A DNA stretch of 34,952 nucleotides from Pseudomonadota bacterium. GTDB taxonomy: Bacteria; Pseudomonadota; Gammaproteobacteria; Burkholderiales; Rhodocyclaceae. This document shows positions 10,099-20,598 of this stretch, one piece after another (position 1 is the first letter of the stretch; every line of letters starts with the position of its first letter). The translations under genes and the position numbers were made by a program. The DNA is taken from the NCBI GenBank assembly GCA_021811225.1, contig JAJZPJ010000004.1, positions 1 through 34,952 of the forward strand, written 5' to 3'. The notes under the pieces are model-generated. The model saw nothing but the letters and a program-made list of their open reading frames with translations. It was not told the DNA's origin and ran no database searches.

Positions 10099-11468
10099 AC
10101 CTGGGCAACTTCCTGTTCACCCTGGCCGCCTTCGCGCTGGCCTTGGCGACGCTGATCGTCGTCCACGAGTTCGGCCACTTCGTCGTGGCCAGGGCCATCG
10201 GGGTCAAGGTGCTGCGCTTCTCGCTCGGCTTCGGGCGGCCGCTGTGGCTTGTGCGCTTGGGGCGCGACCGCACCGAATGGGCGATCGCCGCCTTCCCGCT
10301 GGGCGGCTACGTCAAGATGCTCGACGAGCGCGAAGGGCCGGTCGCCCGCCAGGAATTGCCGCGCGCCTTCAACCGCCAGCCGGTCGGCAAACGGATGCTG
10401 GTGGTGGCCGCCGGTCCCCTGGCCAATCTGCTGCTGGCGGTCCTGATCTACTGGCTGCTGTTCATGCACGGGACCGCGGCGCTCCGCCCCGTCCTGGCAG
10501 CGCCGCCGGCGGCCAGCGCCGCGGCAGCGGCGGGGGTGGAGGCGGGCGAGCTCGTGCGCGCCGTCGATGGCCGTCGCGTGATGAGCTGGGACGAGCTGCG
10601 TTGGGAATTGCTCCAGTCTGCGCTGGCGCATCCGGTGGCGACGCTGACGGTGGAAAACCGGCGCCATCAAATGCTCGTTGTGCGCCTGGCCACCGGCGGC
10701 TTCAGTGGCGCCGATCTCGACGCGGACCTGCCGCAGCGCCTGGGCCTCGATCTTTACCGTCCGGCCATCGCGCCGATCATCGGCGAGGTGGTGCCGGCCT
10801 CGGCGGCGGCGCAGGCCGGGATTCGCGCCGGCGACCGCATCACCGCCGTGGCCGGGCAGCCGGTCTCGGACTGGCGCGAGGTGGCGTCGGCGATCCGCGC
10901 GTCGCCGGACCGGATGCTGACGCTCGAGGTGCTGCGGCGGGGAGCGAAGATCGCGCTGCGGGCACGGCCAGCGGCGGTGGCGGAGGGCGGCAGGCGCATC
11001 GGCCAGCTCGGCATCGCGGTGCGGGACGATCCCGCTGTGCGCGCTCAGATGCTGACCACCGTGCGCTACGGCGCCTTGCCCGCACTGACCAAGGCAACGC
11101 GACAGACCTGGAGCACCGCCGTCTTCAGCCTGAGGATGATCGGGCGCATGATCGGCGGCGAGGCTTCGTGGAAAAATATCTCCGGACCGGTGACCATCGC
11201 CGACTACGCCGGGCAATCCGCCGAGCTCGGCTGGAGCCACTATCTGAGCTTCCTGGCGCTGATCAGCATCAGCCTGGGCGTGCTCAACCTGCTGCCCATT
11301 CCGGTACTGGATGGGGGCCATTTATTGTATTATATGGCGGAGATAATCAAGGGCGGCCCGCTCCCCGAGCGAGTAATGGAAATCGGTCAGCAAATCGGCC
11401 TCGGCCTGCTTTTAATGCTGATGGCATTCGCCTTCTACAACGATATTAACCGCCTTGTTTCCGGATAG
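10095..11468 (+). CDS. rseP: RIP metalloprotease RseP
   Basis: [43 protein letters not shown] (HEFGH), two PDZ-like regions, [16 protein letters not shown]. Confidence 0.96.
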   Translation: MNLGNFLFTLAAFALALATLIVVHEFGHFVVARAIGVKVLRFSLGFGRPLWLVRLGRDRTEWAIAAFPLGGYVKMLDEREGPVARQELPRAFNRQPVGKRMLVVAAGPLANLLLAVLIYWLLFMHGTAALRPVLAAPPAASAAAAAGVEAGELVRAVDGRRVMSWDELRWELLQSALAHPVATLTVENRRHQMLVVRLATGGFSGADLDADLPQRLGLDLYRPAIAPIIGEVVPASAAAQAGIRAGDRITAVAGQPVSDWREVASAIRASPDRMLTLEVLRRGAKIALRARPAAVAEGGRRIGQLGIAVRDDPAVRAQMLTTVRYGALPALTKATRQTWSTAVFSLRMIGRMIGGEASWKNISGPVTIADYAGQSAELGWSHYLSFLALISISLGVLNLLPIPVLDGGHLLYYMAEIIKGGPLPERVMEIGQQIGLGLLLMLMAFAFYNDINRLVSG

Positions 11469-11472
11469 CCGA

Positions 11473-13755
11473 ATGAATAAAAACCTGATCGCTGGACTGG
11501 TTGCAGCACTGTTCGCGACCTCGGCCTCTGCCTTCACCCCATTCAAAGTCAAGGACATCCGCGTCGAAGGTCTCCAGCGCACCGAAGCTGGAACCGTGTT
11601 CAGCTATCTCCCGGTCAAGGTCGGCGAGACCCTGAACGACGACAAGGCTGCGCAGGCGATCAAGGCGCTGTTCGCGACCGGCTTTTTCAAGGACGTGCGC
11701 CTGGAAATCGAAAACGGCGTGCTGGTGGTGGTGGTCGAGGAGCGGCCGGCGATCGCTTCGGTGACCTTCACCGGCCTGAAGGCGTTCGAGAAGGAGCAGA
11801 TCAAGAAGGGGCTGGCCGACGTCGGCCTGGCCGAGTCGCGGATCTTCGACCGCTCGCTGGTGGATAAAGCCGAGCAGGAACTGAAGCGCCAATACCTGAC
11901 CCGCGGCTACTACGGCGTTCAGATCACGACCACGATCACGCCGCTGGAGAGGAACCGCGTCGGCATCAATTTCGCGGTCGACGAAGGCGAAATCGCCAAG
12001 ATCAAGGAGATCGACATCGTCGGCGCCCACGCCTACAAGGAAAAGGATCTGCTCGACTTGTTCCAGCTGCGCACCCCCGGCCTGATGACCTGGTACACCA
12101 AGAACGACCAGTATTCGAAGCAGAAGCTCGCCGGCGATCTGGAGACGCTGCGCTCCTACTACCTCGACCGCGGTTACGTCGAGTTCAACATCGACTCCGT
12201 CCAGGTGACGATCTCCCCCGACAAGCGGGACATCTACATCACCGTCAATATCTCCGAGGGCGCGCAATACAAGGTTTCTTCGATCAAGCTGGCCGGCAAG
12301 CTGCTGCTGCCCGAGGCGGAGCTGAAGAAGCTGGTCACGATCAAGCCCGGCGACATCTTCTCGCGCGAGAAGCTGACCGAGACCACCAAGAAGATCAGCG
12401 AGCGCCTGGGCAACGAGGGCTATGCCTTCGCCAACGTGAACGCCGCGCCCGAGATCGACAAGAAAGCGCGCCAGGTGGCCTTCACCATCTTCATCGATCC
12501 CGGCCGGCGCGTCTATGTGCGGCACATCAACATTTCGGGCAACACGCGCACCCGCGACGAGGTGATCCGCCGCGAAATGCGCCAGATGGAGGCGAGCTGG
12601 TATGACGGTGCGGAAATCAACCGCTCGCGCACCCGCATCGATCGCCTCGGCTATTTCAACGACGTGACGGTGCAGACGCCTGCCGTTCCCGCCATCACCG
12701 ACCAGGTCGATGTCGATCTCAAGGTCAAGGAAAAGCCGACCGGCAGCGTGATGGTCGGCGCCGGCTTCTCCAGTTCCGAAAAGCTGGTCCTGTCCGGCTC
12801 CTTGCAGCAGCAGAATCTCTTCGGCAGCGGCAAGGACGTCGGCATTCAGCTGTCCACCAGCAAGATCAATTCGATCTATTCCTTCTCCTACACCGATCCG
12901 TATTACACCATCGACGGCATCAGCCGCGGCTTCGATCTGTACCAGCGCAAATCCGACACCAGTTCCCTGGTGGTGGGCGCCTACAACAGCAAGTCCCTGG
13001 GCGGCGGCGTGCGCTACGGCGTCCCGGTCTCGGAAAACGACACGGTCAGTTTCGGCCTCTCCGGCGACTTCACCACGATCAGCGTCGATAGCAACAGCCC
13101 GGTGCAGTTCCAGAAGTACGTGAATGACTTCGGTTCGACCAATTCCACCCTGCTCGGCACGGTGGGTTGGGCCAACGACACCGTCGACAGCCGCTTCTAC
13201 CCGACCAAGGGCTCGATCAACCGCATCATCGGCGAGGTCGGCCTGCCCGGCGGAACGCTGCGCTACTACCGCACCACGCTCCAGCACCAGCAGTTCATTC
13301 CGGTGTTTTCGGGCAAATCCACGCTCGCGCTCGACGCCGAATACGGCTTTGCCAACGGCTACGGCGGCCTCGCTCTGCCCTTCTTCAAGAATTTCTATGC
13401 CGGCGGCATCGGTTCGGTGCGCGGTTACGACACCAGCTCGCTCGGCCCGATCGATCCGGCGACGAGCGCCCGGCTGGGGGGCAACCGGCGCCTGATCGGC
13501 AACGCCGAGTGGCTGCTGCCGATGCCCGGCATGGGTCTGGACAAGTCGGTGCGTCTGGGCGTGTTCCTCGACGGCGGCCAGGTCTGGGGCGCCGGAGAGA
13601 AGATGCGCATGGGCGATTTGCGCTACAGCACCGGCGTATCATTGGTCTGGTCTTCGCCGATGGGTCCGCTGAAGTTCAGCTTCGCCGATCCGCTCAACAA
13701 AAAACCGGGCGACAATATCCAGCGCCTGCAGTTCCAGATGGGCACCGTATTTTGA
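11473..13755 (+). CDS. bamA: outer membrane protein assembly factor BamA
   Basis: [57 protein letters not shown] repeats, C-terminal barrel ending [10 protein letters not shown]. Confidence 0.97.
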   Translation: MNKNLIAGLVAALFATSASAFTPFKVKDIRVEGLQRTEAGTVFSYLPVKVGETLNDDKAAQAIKALFATGFFKDVRLEIENGVLVVVVEERPAIASVTFTGLKAFEKEQIKKGLADVGLAESRIFDRSLVDKAEQELKRQYLTRGYYGVQITTTITPLERNRVGINFAVDEGEIAKIKEIDIVGAHAYKEKDLLDLFQLRTPGLMTWYTKNDQYSKQKLAGDLETLRSYYLDRGYVEFNIDSVQVTISPDKRDIYITVNISEGAQYKVSSIKLAGKLLLPEAELKKLVTIKPGDIFSREKLTETTKKISERLGNEGYAFANVNAAPEIDKKARQVAFTIFIDPGRRVYVRHINISGNTRTRDEVIRREMRQMEASWYDGAEINRSRTRIDRLGYFNDVTVQTPAVPAITDQVDVDLKVKEKPTGSVMVGAGFSSSEKLVLSGSLQQQNLFGSGKDVGIQLSTSKINSIYSFSYTDPYYTIDGISRGFDLYQRKSDTSSLVVGAYNSKSLGGGVRYGVPVSENDTVSFGLSGDFTTISVDSNSPVQFQKYVNDFGSTNSTLLGTVGWANDTVDSRFYPTKGSINRIIGEVGLPGGTLRYYRTTLQHQQFIPVFSGKSTLALDAEYGFANGYGGLALPFFKNFYAGGIGSVRGYDTSSLGPIDPATSARLGGNRRLIGNAEWLLPMPGMGLDKSVRLGVFLDGGQVWGAGEKMRMGDLRYSTGVSLVWSSPMGPLKFSFADPLNKKPGDNIQRLQFQMGTVF

Positions 13756-13783
13756 ACTTCTTATCGCAGCAAGGAGAACCAAG

Positions 13784-14302
13784 TTGAACAAGATTTTCGT
13801 ACCGTTGCTGGCCGCCGTCTGCCTGCTCGCCGCGGCGCCCGCCAGCGCTGAATTGAAGATCGGCTTCGTCAATAGCCAGCGCATCCTGAACGAGGCGCCG
13901 CAAGCCGCCAAGGCGAAGAAGGAGATCGAGAAGGAGTTTGCCAAGCGCGACCAGGATCTGCAGAAGCTCGCCAAGCAGCTGCAGACGATGCAGGAGAACA
14001 TGCAGAAGAATTCGGTCACCATGTCGGATTCCGAACGGCTCGACAAGGAACGCCAGCTCAACGAATTGAACCGCGACTTCCAGCGCAAGCAGCGCGAATT
14101 CCGCGAGGACCTGAACCTGCGCCAGAACGAAGAAATGGCGGCGATCTTCGACAAGGTCAACAAGGTCATCAAGAACATCGCCGTGACCGAAAAGTACGAC
14201 CTCATCCTTCAGGAGGCGGTCTATGCCAGCCCGCGCATCGACCTGACCGACCGGGTGATCAAGGCCTTGAGCGACGGCACCAAGAGCGACGGCACCAAGT
14301 AA
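13784..14302 (+). CDS. skp: OmpH/Skp family periplasmic chaperone
   Basis: TTG start; MNKIFVPLLAAVCLLAAAPASAELKIGFVNSQRILNEAPQAAKAKKEIEKEFAKRDQDLQKL; located between bamA and lpxD. Confidence 0.93.
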   Translation: MNKIFVPLLAAVCLLAAAPASAELKIGFVNSQRILNEAPQAAKAKKEIEKEFAKRDQDLQKLAKQLQTMQENMQKNSVTMSDSERLDKERQLNELNRDFQRKQREFREDLNLRQNEEMAAIFDKVNKVIKNIAVTEKYDLILQEAVYASPRIDLTDRVIKALSDGTKSDGTK

Positions 14303-14306
14303 GCGT

Positions 14307-15341
14307 GTGGCTGCCGTCCGCCTCGGCGAGATCGTCGCCCGCTTCGGCGGCGAACTGATCGGTGACGGCGACCGGACGATCGTCCAGGTCGCCTCCCTGG
14401 AGCAAGCCCGCCCGGACGAAATCAGCTTTCTCTCCCATCCGAAGTACCGCACCCAGCTGTCCACCACCCGCGCCGGCGCCGTCATCCTCTCCCGCCAGGC
14501 CGCCGCCGCCAGCCCGTCCGCCTGCATCGTCAGCGAGCAGCCTTACCTCTATTTTGCCCGCGTCTCGCGCTGGCTGAATCCCGGCCACACGCCGCCCGCC
14601 GGCATCCATCCGACCGCGACGGTCGCCAGCCGGCTGCCGGCGAGCGTCAGCGTCGGGGCCGGTGCCGTGATCGGCGAAGCGTGCACGATCGGGGAGAACG
14701 TGGTCGTCGGTCCGGGCTGCGTCGTCGGCGAGGGCGTTGCGATCGGCGCCGATTCCCTGCTCCATGCCAAGGTCAGCGTCTACCCCGGCTGCCTGATCGG
14801 CCGCCGTGCGATCGTGCACGCCGGCGCGGTGATCGGCGCCGACGGCTTCGGCTTCGCGCCCGAGGCCGACGGCTCCTGGCTCAAGATTCCGCAGATCGGC
14901 GGCGTGATCATCGGCGACGACGTCGAGATCGGCGCCAACACCACCATCGACCGGGGCGCGCTGGACGACACCGTGATCGAGGACGGGGTCAAGCTCGACA
15001 ACCAGATCCAGGTCGGCCACAACGTGTGCATCGGCGCCCACAGCGCGCTGGCCGGCTGCGTCGGCATCGCCGGCAGCGCCAGGATCGGCCGGCGGTGCAC
15101 GGTCGGCGGCGGCTCGGTGATCCTCGGCCACATCGCCATCGCCGACGGCGTCAATATTTCGGCGGGCACGCTGGTGGCGAAGTCGATCACCCGGGCGGGC
15201 AATTACACCGGCACGGTGCCGTTTCTGGAGCACGCCGACTGGCTGAAAAATTTCGCAAGACTGCGTCACCTCGACGCGATGGCGGATAAAATACGCGCCC
15301 TCGAAGCGCAAGTGGCGCGGCTGGCCGAACAGGAGAAATGA
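14307..15341 (+). CDS. lpxD: UDP-3-O-(3-hydroxymyristoyl)glucosamine N-acyltransferase
   Basis: GTG start; hexapeptide repeats, [49 protein letters not shown]. Confidence 0.96.
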   Translation: MAAVRLGEIVARFGGELIGDGDRTIVQVASLEQARPDEISFLSHPKYRTQLSTTRAGAVILSRQAAAASPSACIVSEQPYLYFARVSRWLNPGHTPPAGIHPTATVASRLPASVSVGAGAVIGEACTIGENVVVGPGCVVGEGVAIGADSLLHAKVSVYPGCLIGRRAIVHAGAVIGADGFGFAPEADGSWLKIPQIGGVIIGDDVEIGANTTIDRGALDDTVIEDGVKLDNQIQVGHNVCIGAHSALAGCVGIAGSARIGRRCTVGGGSVILGHIAIADGVNISAGTLVAKSITRAGNYTGTVPFLEHADWLKNFARLRHLDAMADKIRALEAQVARLAEQEK

Positions 15342-15342
15342 C

Positions 15343-15837
15343 ATGAGCCTTCCCCCCAACCCTCCGCCCACCGATCCGGGTGGCGGCGTCGTGAGCGCGA
15401 TGGACATCCACGAAATCCTGCAGTACCTGCCGCACCGCTATCCCTTCCTGCTGGTCGATCGGGTGCTCGAGTGCGAACCGGGCAGCCGCATCCTGGCGCT
15501 GAAGAACGTCAGCATCAACGAGCCCTTCTTCCCCGGCCACTTTCCGCATCATCCGGTGATGCCCGGCGTCTTGATCATCGAAGCGCTGGCGCAGGCCGCC
15601 GCCATCCTCTCGTTCAAGACCGAGGGCAAGAAGTCCGACCAGGGCTCGGTGTATTATTTCGTCGGCATCGACAACGCCCGCTTCAAGAAGCCGGTGCTGG
15701 CCGGCGACCAGCTGCTGCTCGACGTCGGGATCAGCCGCAACATGCGCGGCATCTGGAAGTTCGCCGCCCGGGCGCGGGTCGGCGACCAGGTGGTCACCGA
15801 GGCGGAGCTGATGTGCACCATGCGCGCGATTCCATGA
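15343..15837 (+). CDS. fabZ: 3-hydroxyacyl-[acyl-carrier-protein] dehydratase FabZ
   Basis: [24 protein letters not shown]...[31 protein letters not shown]; start may be the internal MDIHE. Confidence 0.96.
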   Translation: MSLPPNPPPTDPGGGVVSAMDIHEILQYLPHRYPFLLVDRVLECEPGSRILALKNVSINEPFFPGHFPHHPVMPGVLIIEALAQAAAILSFKTEGKKSDQGSVYYFVGIDNARFKKPVLAGDQLLLDVGISRNMRGIWKFAARARVGDQVVTEAELMCTMRAIP

Positions 15838-16625
15838 GCGAACTGGCCTCAGCCACCATCCACCCGACCGCCATCGTCCATCCGCAAGCCAGGCTCGGGC
15901 ACGGCGTCGACATCGGCGCGTTCACGCTGATCGGCGCCCACGTCGAGATCGGCGCAGGCTGCAGGATCGGTCCCCACGTCGTGATCGAGGGGCACACCCG
16001 CATCGGCCGGGACAACCAGATCTTCCAGTTCTGCTCGATCGGCGCCGCCCCGCAGGACAAGAAATACGCCGGGGAGCCGACCCGGCTGGAGATCGGCGAC
16101 CGCAATACCATCCGCGAGTTCTGCACCCTCAATACCGGCACCGTCCAGGACGTCGGCGTGACCCGGCTGGGCGATGACAACTGGATCATGGCTTACGTCC
16201 ATCTGGCGCACGACTGCCAGATCGGCAACCACACCATCTTCGCCAACAACTCGCAATTGGCCGGCCACGTGACGGTCGGCGACTGGGCGATCCTGGGCGG
16301 CTTCACCGGCGTGCATCAGTTCGTCCGGGTCGGCGCCCACAGCATCACCGGGATCGGCAGCATGCTGCTGCAGGACCTGCCGCCCTTCGTCATGGCCTCG
16401 GGCAGTCCGGCGAGCCCGCACGGCATCAATGGCGAGGGTCTGAAGCGCCGGGGCTTCACTCCGGCCGCGATCATGGACATCCGGCGCGCCTACAAGACCT
16501 TGTACAAGTCCGGCCTGAAGCTCGTCGAGGCGCAGGCGGCCATCGTCGCGGCCGCCCAGGCCACGCCGGAACTCCTGCCGCTGTGCGAATTCCTGGCGAC
16601 GTCCGGGCGCGGCATCCTCCGCTGA
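15834..16625 (+). CDS. lpxA: acyl-ACP--UDP-N-acetylglucosamine O-acyltransferase
   Basis: [40 protein letters not shown]...; [27 protein letters not shown] overlap with fabZ. Confidence 0.97.
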   Translation: MSELASATIHPTAIVHPQARLGHGVDIGAFTLIGAHVEIGAGCRIGPHVVIEGHTRIGRDNQIFQFCSIGAAPQDKKYAGEPTRLEIGDRNTIREFCTLNTGTVQDVGVTRLGDDNWIMAYVHLAHDCQIGNHTIFANNSQLAGHVTVGDWAILGGFTGVHQFVRVGAHSITGIGSMLLQDLPPFVMASGSPASPHGINGEGLKRRGFTPAAIMDIRRAYKTLYKSGLKLVEAQAAIVAAAQATPELLPLCEFLATSGRGILR

Positions 16626-16632
16626 GCCGGAC

Positions 16633-17787
16633 ATGGCCGGGCAGATGAAAATTGCCATGGTGGCGGGGGAGGCGTCGGGCGATCTGCTCGGCGCTCACCT
16701 GATCGGAGCGCTCAGGGCGCATCTTCCCGATGCCCGATTTCTCGGCATCGGCGGCCCCAAGATGCAGGCGGCGGGGCAGGATGCCTGGTGGCCGGCGGAG
16801 ACGCTCGCGGTCCACGGCTACGCCGAGGCCTTGCGCCATTACCGCGGCATCGCCGGCATCCGCCGCCGGTTGCTGAAGCGTTTGCTGGCCGATCCGCCCG
16901 ACGTCTTCATCGGCGTCGATGCGCCCGACTTCAATCTCTGGCTGGAGGCGCGCTTGAAGGCCGCCGGAGTTCCCGCGATCCACTTCGTCAGTCCTTCGAT
17001 CTGGGCCTGGCGGCCTAAGCGCATCCGCAAGATCGCCCGCTCGGTGAGCCGGATGCTCTGCCTGTTTCCGTTCGAGGCGGCGCTCTATCAAAAGCACGGC
17101 GTACCGGTCAGCTACGTCGGTCACCCGCTCGCCGACCTGATCCCGCTCGAACCCGACCGGCACGCGGCGCGCGAACGGCTCAACCTGGAGCCCGATGGCT
17201 TGATCTTCGCCCTGCTACCGGGCAGCCGCCAGTCGGAGCTGAAGTACCTGGCGACCCCCTTCATCGAAACCGCCCGGCTGCTGCACGTTCGCTATCCTCA
17301 AGCGCGCTTCCTGGTGCCGCTGGTGACGCGCGAGACGCGCATCCAGTTCGAGAATGCCTTGTGGGCGGCCGGCGCCCAGGAATTGCCGCTGACCCTGCTC
17401 TTCGGCCACGCCCACGACGCCATGGCCGCCGCCGACGCCGTGCTGGTGGCGAGCGGTACGGCGACGCTGGAGACGGCGCTGTACCGGAGACCGATGGTGA
17501 TCGCCTACCGGATGTCGCCGTGGTCCTGGCGCCTGATGCGGCGGATGCGGCTGCAGCCCTGGGTCGGGCTGCCGAACATCCTCGCCGGCCGCTTCGTCGT
17601 GCCGGAGTTTCTCCAGGACGAAGCGACGCCCGAGAACCTCGCCCAGGCGCTGGGCAATCTGGTCGCCGATCCGGCCCTCGCTGCGCGCCTTGAGCAAGTG
17701 TTCTCCGAACTCCATCGGCAGTTGCGCCAGAACACCGCGGAGCGCGCGGCGGCGGCGATCCTGCCGCTATTGCGGCCGCGGGCATGA
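16633..17787 (+). CDS. lpxB: lipid-A-disaccharide synthase
   Basis: [73 protein letters not shown]. Confidence 0.97.
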   Translation: MAGQMKIAMVAGEASGDLLGAHLIGALRAHLPDARFLGIGGPKMQAAGQDAWWPAETLAVHGYAEALRHYRGIAGIRRRLLKRLLADPPDVFIGVDAPDFNLWLEARLKAAGVPAIHFVSPSIWAWRPKRIRKIARSVSRMLCLFPFEAALYQKHGVPVSYVGHPLADLIPLEPDRHAARERLNLEPDGLIFALLPGSRQSELKYLATPFIETARLLHVRYPQARFLVPLVTRETRIQFENALWAAGAQELPLTLLFGHAHDAMAAADAVLVASGTATLETALYRRPMVIAYRMSPWSWRLMRRMRLQPWVGLPNILAGRFVVPEFLQDEATPENLAQALGNLVADPALAARLEQVFSELHRQLRQNTAERAAAAILPLLRPRA

Positions 17788-18362
17788 AGCTCATCGCCGG
17801 CGTCGACGAAGCCGGGCGCGGCCCGCTCGCCGGTCCGGTCTTCGCCGCGGCGGTGATGCTCGATCCGGGACGGCCGATCGCGGGGCTGGCCGACTCCAAG
17901 GCGCTCTCGGCCAAGACCCGGGAGCGGCTGGCGGCGCTGATCAAGGAGCAGGCCCTGGCCTGGGCGGTGGCCGAGAGCAGCGTCGCCGAAATCGACGCCC
18001 TGAACATCCTGCAAGCCAGCCTGCTGGCGATGGCCCGCGCGGTCGCCGCACTGCGGCCGCAGCCGGAGGAAATCGAGGTCGATGGCCTGCATTGTCCGGT
18101 CGTCGCCATGCCCGCCCGAGCCATCGTCCGGGGCGATGCGCAGGTGGCGGCGATCAGCGCCGCCTCGATCCTGGCCAAGACCGCGCGCGACGCCGAGTTG
18201 CTGCGCTTGCATACGCTCTTCCCGCAATACGGCCTCGACCGCCACAAGGGTTACCCGACCGCGGCGCATCTTTCCGCCCTGGAAAAACACGGCGTCGCGA
18301 TCATTCACAGGCGCAGCTTCGCCCCGGTGCGCCGTCGACTCATAGTGGCAGGCAGCACGTGA
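17784..18362 (+). CDS. rnhB: ribonuclease HII
   Basis: [61 protein letters not shown]. Confidence 0.97.
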   Translation: MKLIAGVDEAGRGPLAGPVFAAAVMLDPGRPIAGLADSKALSAKTRERLAALIKEQALAWAVAESSVAEIDALNILQASLLAMARAVAALRPQPEEIEVDGLHCPVVAMPARAIVRGDAQVAAISAASILAKTARDAELLRLHTLFPQYGLDRHKGYPTAAHLSALEKHGVAIIHRRSFAPVRRRLIVAGST

Positions 18363-18388
18363 TTGCCCCCGCCACGCCCACTTCATTC

Positions 18389-18405
18389 GCCGCCCTCCGG
18401 GCGGC
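18389..18405 (+). promoter_or_regulatory. perfect short hairpin just upstream of the ribosome binding site of the CopD-like gene
   Basis: GCCGCCC-TCC-GGGCGGC, 7-bp stem; AGGAGG at 18411-18416; ATG at 18424. Confidence 0.4.
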
Positions 18406-18423
18406 CGTTCAGGAGGCTAGGCC

Positions 18424-18891
18424 ATGATACTGGTACCGCTGCTGTTGTTCCTGCATCTCGTCGCCGTCGTCGTCTGGGTGGGCGGCATGTTCTTCGCCTA
18501 TCTCTGCCTGCGGCCGGTCGCCGCCGCGCAACTGGAGCCGCCGCAGCGGCTGATGCTGTGGGCGGGCGTATTCGAGCGCTTCTTCCCCTGGGTATGGGCG
18601 TCGGTGGTGATGATTCTCGGCAGCGGCCTGACCATGTTCTGGGTCATCGGCGCGGACAATCCGGGCAATGCGCCGCTGCACTGGAATCTGATGATGGGGA
18701 CCGGCGTCGTCATGATGCTGATCTTCGCCCATCTCTATTTCGCCCCGTTCCAGACGCTGCGCCAGTGCGTGGCCGCCGCCGACTGGCCGCGGGCCGGCGC
18801 CGCGCTCGATCAGATCCGGAAGCTGGTCGGCTTCAACCTGTTCCTGGGACTTCTCACCATCGTCATCGCCACGCTCGGGATCTATCTCTAG
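18424..18891 (+). CDS. CopD-family-like integral membrane protein
   Basis: MILVPLLLFLHLVAVVVWVGGMFFAYLCLRP...; four hydrophobic segments, HLVAVVVWVGG motif; strong SD. Confidence 0.75.
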   Translation: MILVPLLLFLHLVAVVVWVGGMFFAYLCLRPVAAAQLEPPQRLMLWAGVFERFFPWVWASVVMILGSGLTMFWVIGADNPGNAPLHWNLMMGTGVVMMLIFAHLYFAPFQTLRQCVAAADWPRAGAALDQIRKLVGFNLFLGLLTIVIATLGIYL

Positions 18892-18907
18892 CGCGGGGCT
18901 AGGCGCC

Positions 18908-19687
18908 GTGAAGCATATCCGTTCGCGCGACAACCCCGGCTTCAAGCGCCTGCGCGCGCTCGCCGACGACGCCCGGGAGCAGCGCCGGCAGGGGCTGTCC
19001 CTGCTCGACGGCAGCCATCTGGTCGCCGCCTATCGCGACAAGGTCGGCATGCCCGAATGCCTGGTGCTGAGCGAGCGCGGCTCGGCCCAAGCCGAGATCA
19101 TCGCCTTGCAGGCCCGGTTTTCCGGCACCGAGAGCTGGCTCGTCAGCGACAGCCTGTTCGCCGAACTCTCGGGGGTGGCCACGCCCAGCGGCATTCTGGC
19201 CTTGATCCGCATTCCCGCCGCGCCCGAGACATGGGCAGGCCGCGCTTCCTGCGTCCTGCTCGACGCGCTGCAGGATGCCGGCAACGTCGGCTCCATCCTG
19301 CGCAGTGCCGCCGCCGCCGGCATCCGCGACGTCTTTCTGGGCAAAGGCTGCGCCGGCGCGTGGACGCCGCGGGTGCTGCGCGCGGCGCAAGGCGCCCACT
19401 TCGATCTGGCCATCCGCGAGCAGGCCGATCTGGTGCAGGTCGTCGAGAACTATTCAGGCAGCGTCATCGCCGCCACGCCGCACGACGCCGCACCGCTCTA
19501 CAGCCTCGATCTCGCCGGCGAGCTCGCCTGGCTGTTCGGCAACGAGGGCGCGGGGCTGTCGCCCGAGCTGCTGGCCCGCGCCAGACTGCGCGCCGCCATC
19601 CCGATGGCGCCCGGAAGCGAGTCCCTGAACGTCGCCGCCGCCGCGGCCGTCTGCCTGTTCGAGGAAGTCCGGCAAAAACGTTTCTGA
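18908..19687 (+). CDS. TrmH/SpoU-family RNA methyltransferase
   Basis: MKHIRSRDNPGFKRLRALADDAREQRRQG; DALQDAGNVGSILRSAAAAGI, WLFGNEGAGLSPELL, IPMAPGSESLNVAAAAAVCLFE (knotted SPOUT motifs). Confidence 0.92.
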   Translation: MKHIRSRDNPGFKRLRALADDAREQRRQGLSLLDGSHLVAAYRDKVGMPECLVLSERGSAQAEIIALQARFSGTESWLVSDSLFAELSGVATPSGILALIRIPAAPETWAGRASCVLLDALQDAGNVGSILRSAAAAGIRDVFLGKGCAGAWTPRVLRAAQGAHFDLAIREQADLVQVVENYSGSVIAATPHDAAPLYSLDLAGELAWLFGNEGAGLSPELLARARLRAAIPMAPGSESLNVAAAAAVCLFEEVRQKRF

Positions 19688-19689
19688 GT

Positions 19690-20514
19690 TCAAAAAGTAT
19701 TACCGTCGAGCTTGACCGTCTGCATCAGGATCGCGGCGATTTCCTCGATCGACTTGGTGGTCGAGTCGAGCCAGCGTATGCCCTCGCGCTTCATCAGGCG
19801 CTGCGCCGCATCGACCTCGTAGCGGCAATTTTCCGGCGAAGCGTAATGGCTCTCGGGCCGACGTTCGTGGCGGATCTGGGCGAGACGTTCCGGACCGATG
19901 GTCAGGCCGAACAGCTTCTGGCGATGCTTGGCGAGATTGCCGGGCAGGCGGTTCCGCTCGAAGTCTTCCGGAATCAGCGGGTAGTTGGCCGCCTTGATGC
20001 CGAACTGCAAGGCGAGATACAGGCTGGTCGGGGTCTTGCCGCTCCTCGAGACGCCGATCAGGATCACGTCGGCCTGGTCCAGATCGGCGTCCGAGATGCC
20101 GTCGTCGTGGGTCAGGGTGAAGTTGATCGCCTCGATCCGGGCGGTGTAATCCGGGGTGTTGGCGCGGCCGTGGGAGCGGCCGATGGTGTGGGTCGAGCGC
20201 GCGCCCAGCTCCGCCTCGAGCGGCGCGATGAAGGCCTCGAACAGGTCCAGGGTGAGCGCGTCGCCTTCGCGCAGCGCGGCCGAGACCAGCGGATTGACCT
20301 GGGTCGAGATGACGATCGGGCGGCGGCCGTCGCTGCCTCCGGCGGCGCGGATCCTGGCGACGCAGTCCTGCGCCTTGTCCACGGAATCGACGAAGGGCAT
20401 GCGCACCGGGCGGAAGTGCAGATGTTCGAACTGGGAGAGCAGGCTGTGGCCGAGCGTCTCGGCGGTGATGCCGGTGCCGTCGGAGATGAAAAATACCGTG
20501 CGCGAAGCGCTCAT
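19690..20514 (-). CDS. ppsR: phosphoenolpyruvate synthase regulatory protein (kinase/pyrophosphorylase)
   Basis: [31 protein letters not shown]..., [20 protein letters not shown]; divergent from ppsA. Confidence 0.95.
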   Translation of the reverse strand: MSASRTVFFISDGTGITAETLGHSLLSQFEHLHFRPVRMPFVDSVDKAQDCVARIRAAGGSDGRRPIVISTQVNPLVSAALREGDALTLDLFEAFIAPLEAELGARSTHTIGRSHGRANTPDYTARIEAINFTLTHDDGISDADLDQADVILIGVSRSGKTPTSLYLALQFGIKAANYPLIPEDFERNRLPGNLAKHRQKLFGLTIGPERLAQIRHERRPESHYASPENCRYEVDAAQRLMKREGIRWLDSTTKSIEEIAAILMQTVKLDGNTF

Positions 20515-20543
20515 GGATGCGGGAGAAGGGTGGCAAAGGCGAT

Positions 20544-20572
20544 AAAATAGCGGCTTCGCCCCCTACTATCAA
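20544..20572 (-). promoter_or_regulatory. candidate sigma70 promoter of ppsR (TTGATA - 17 bp - TATTTT)
   Basis: Minus strand: TTGATA (complement 20567-20572), 17-bp spacer, TATTTT (complement 20544-20549), ~30 bp upstream of the ppsR start. Confidence 0.55.
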
Positions 20573-20598
20573 TTAATGATTTCCTCGAAAGGCCAGCA

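Noticed and set aside
11446-13287. 613-aa minus-strand ORF antisense to bamA
   Set aside because: Shadow ORF; the plus strand encodes clear BamA.
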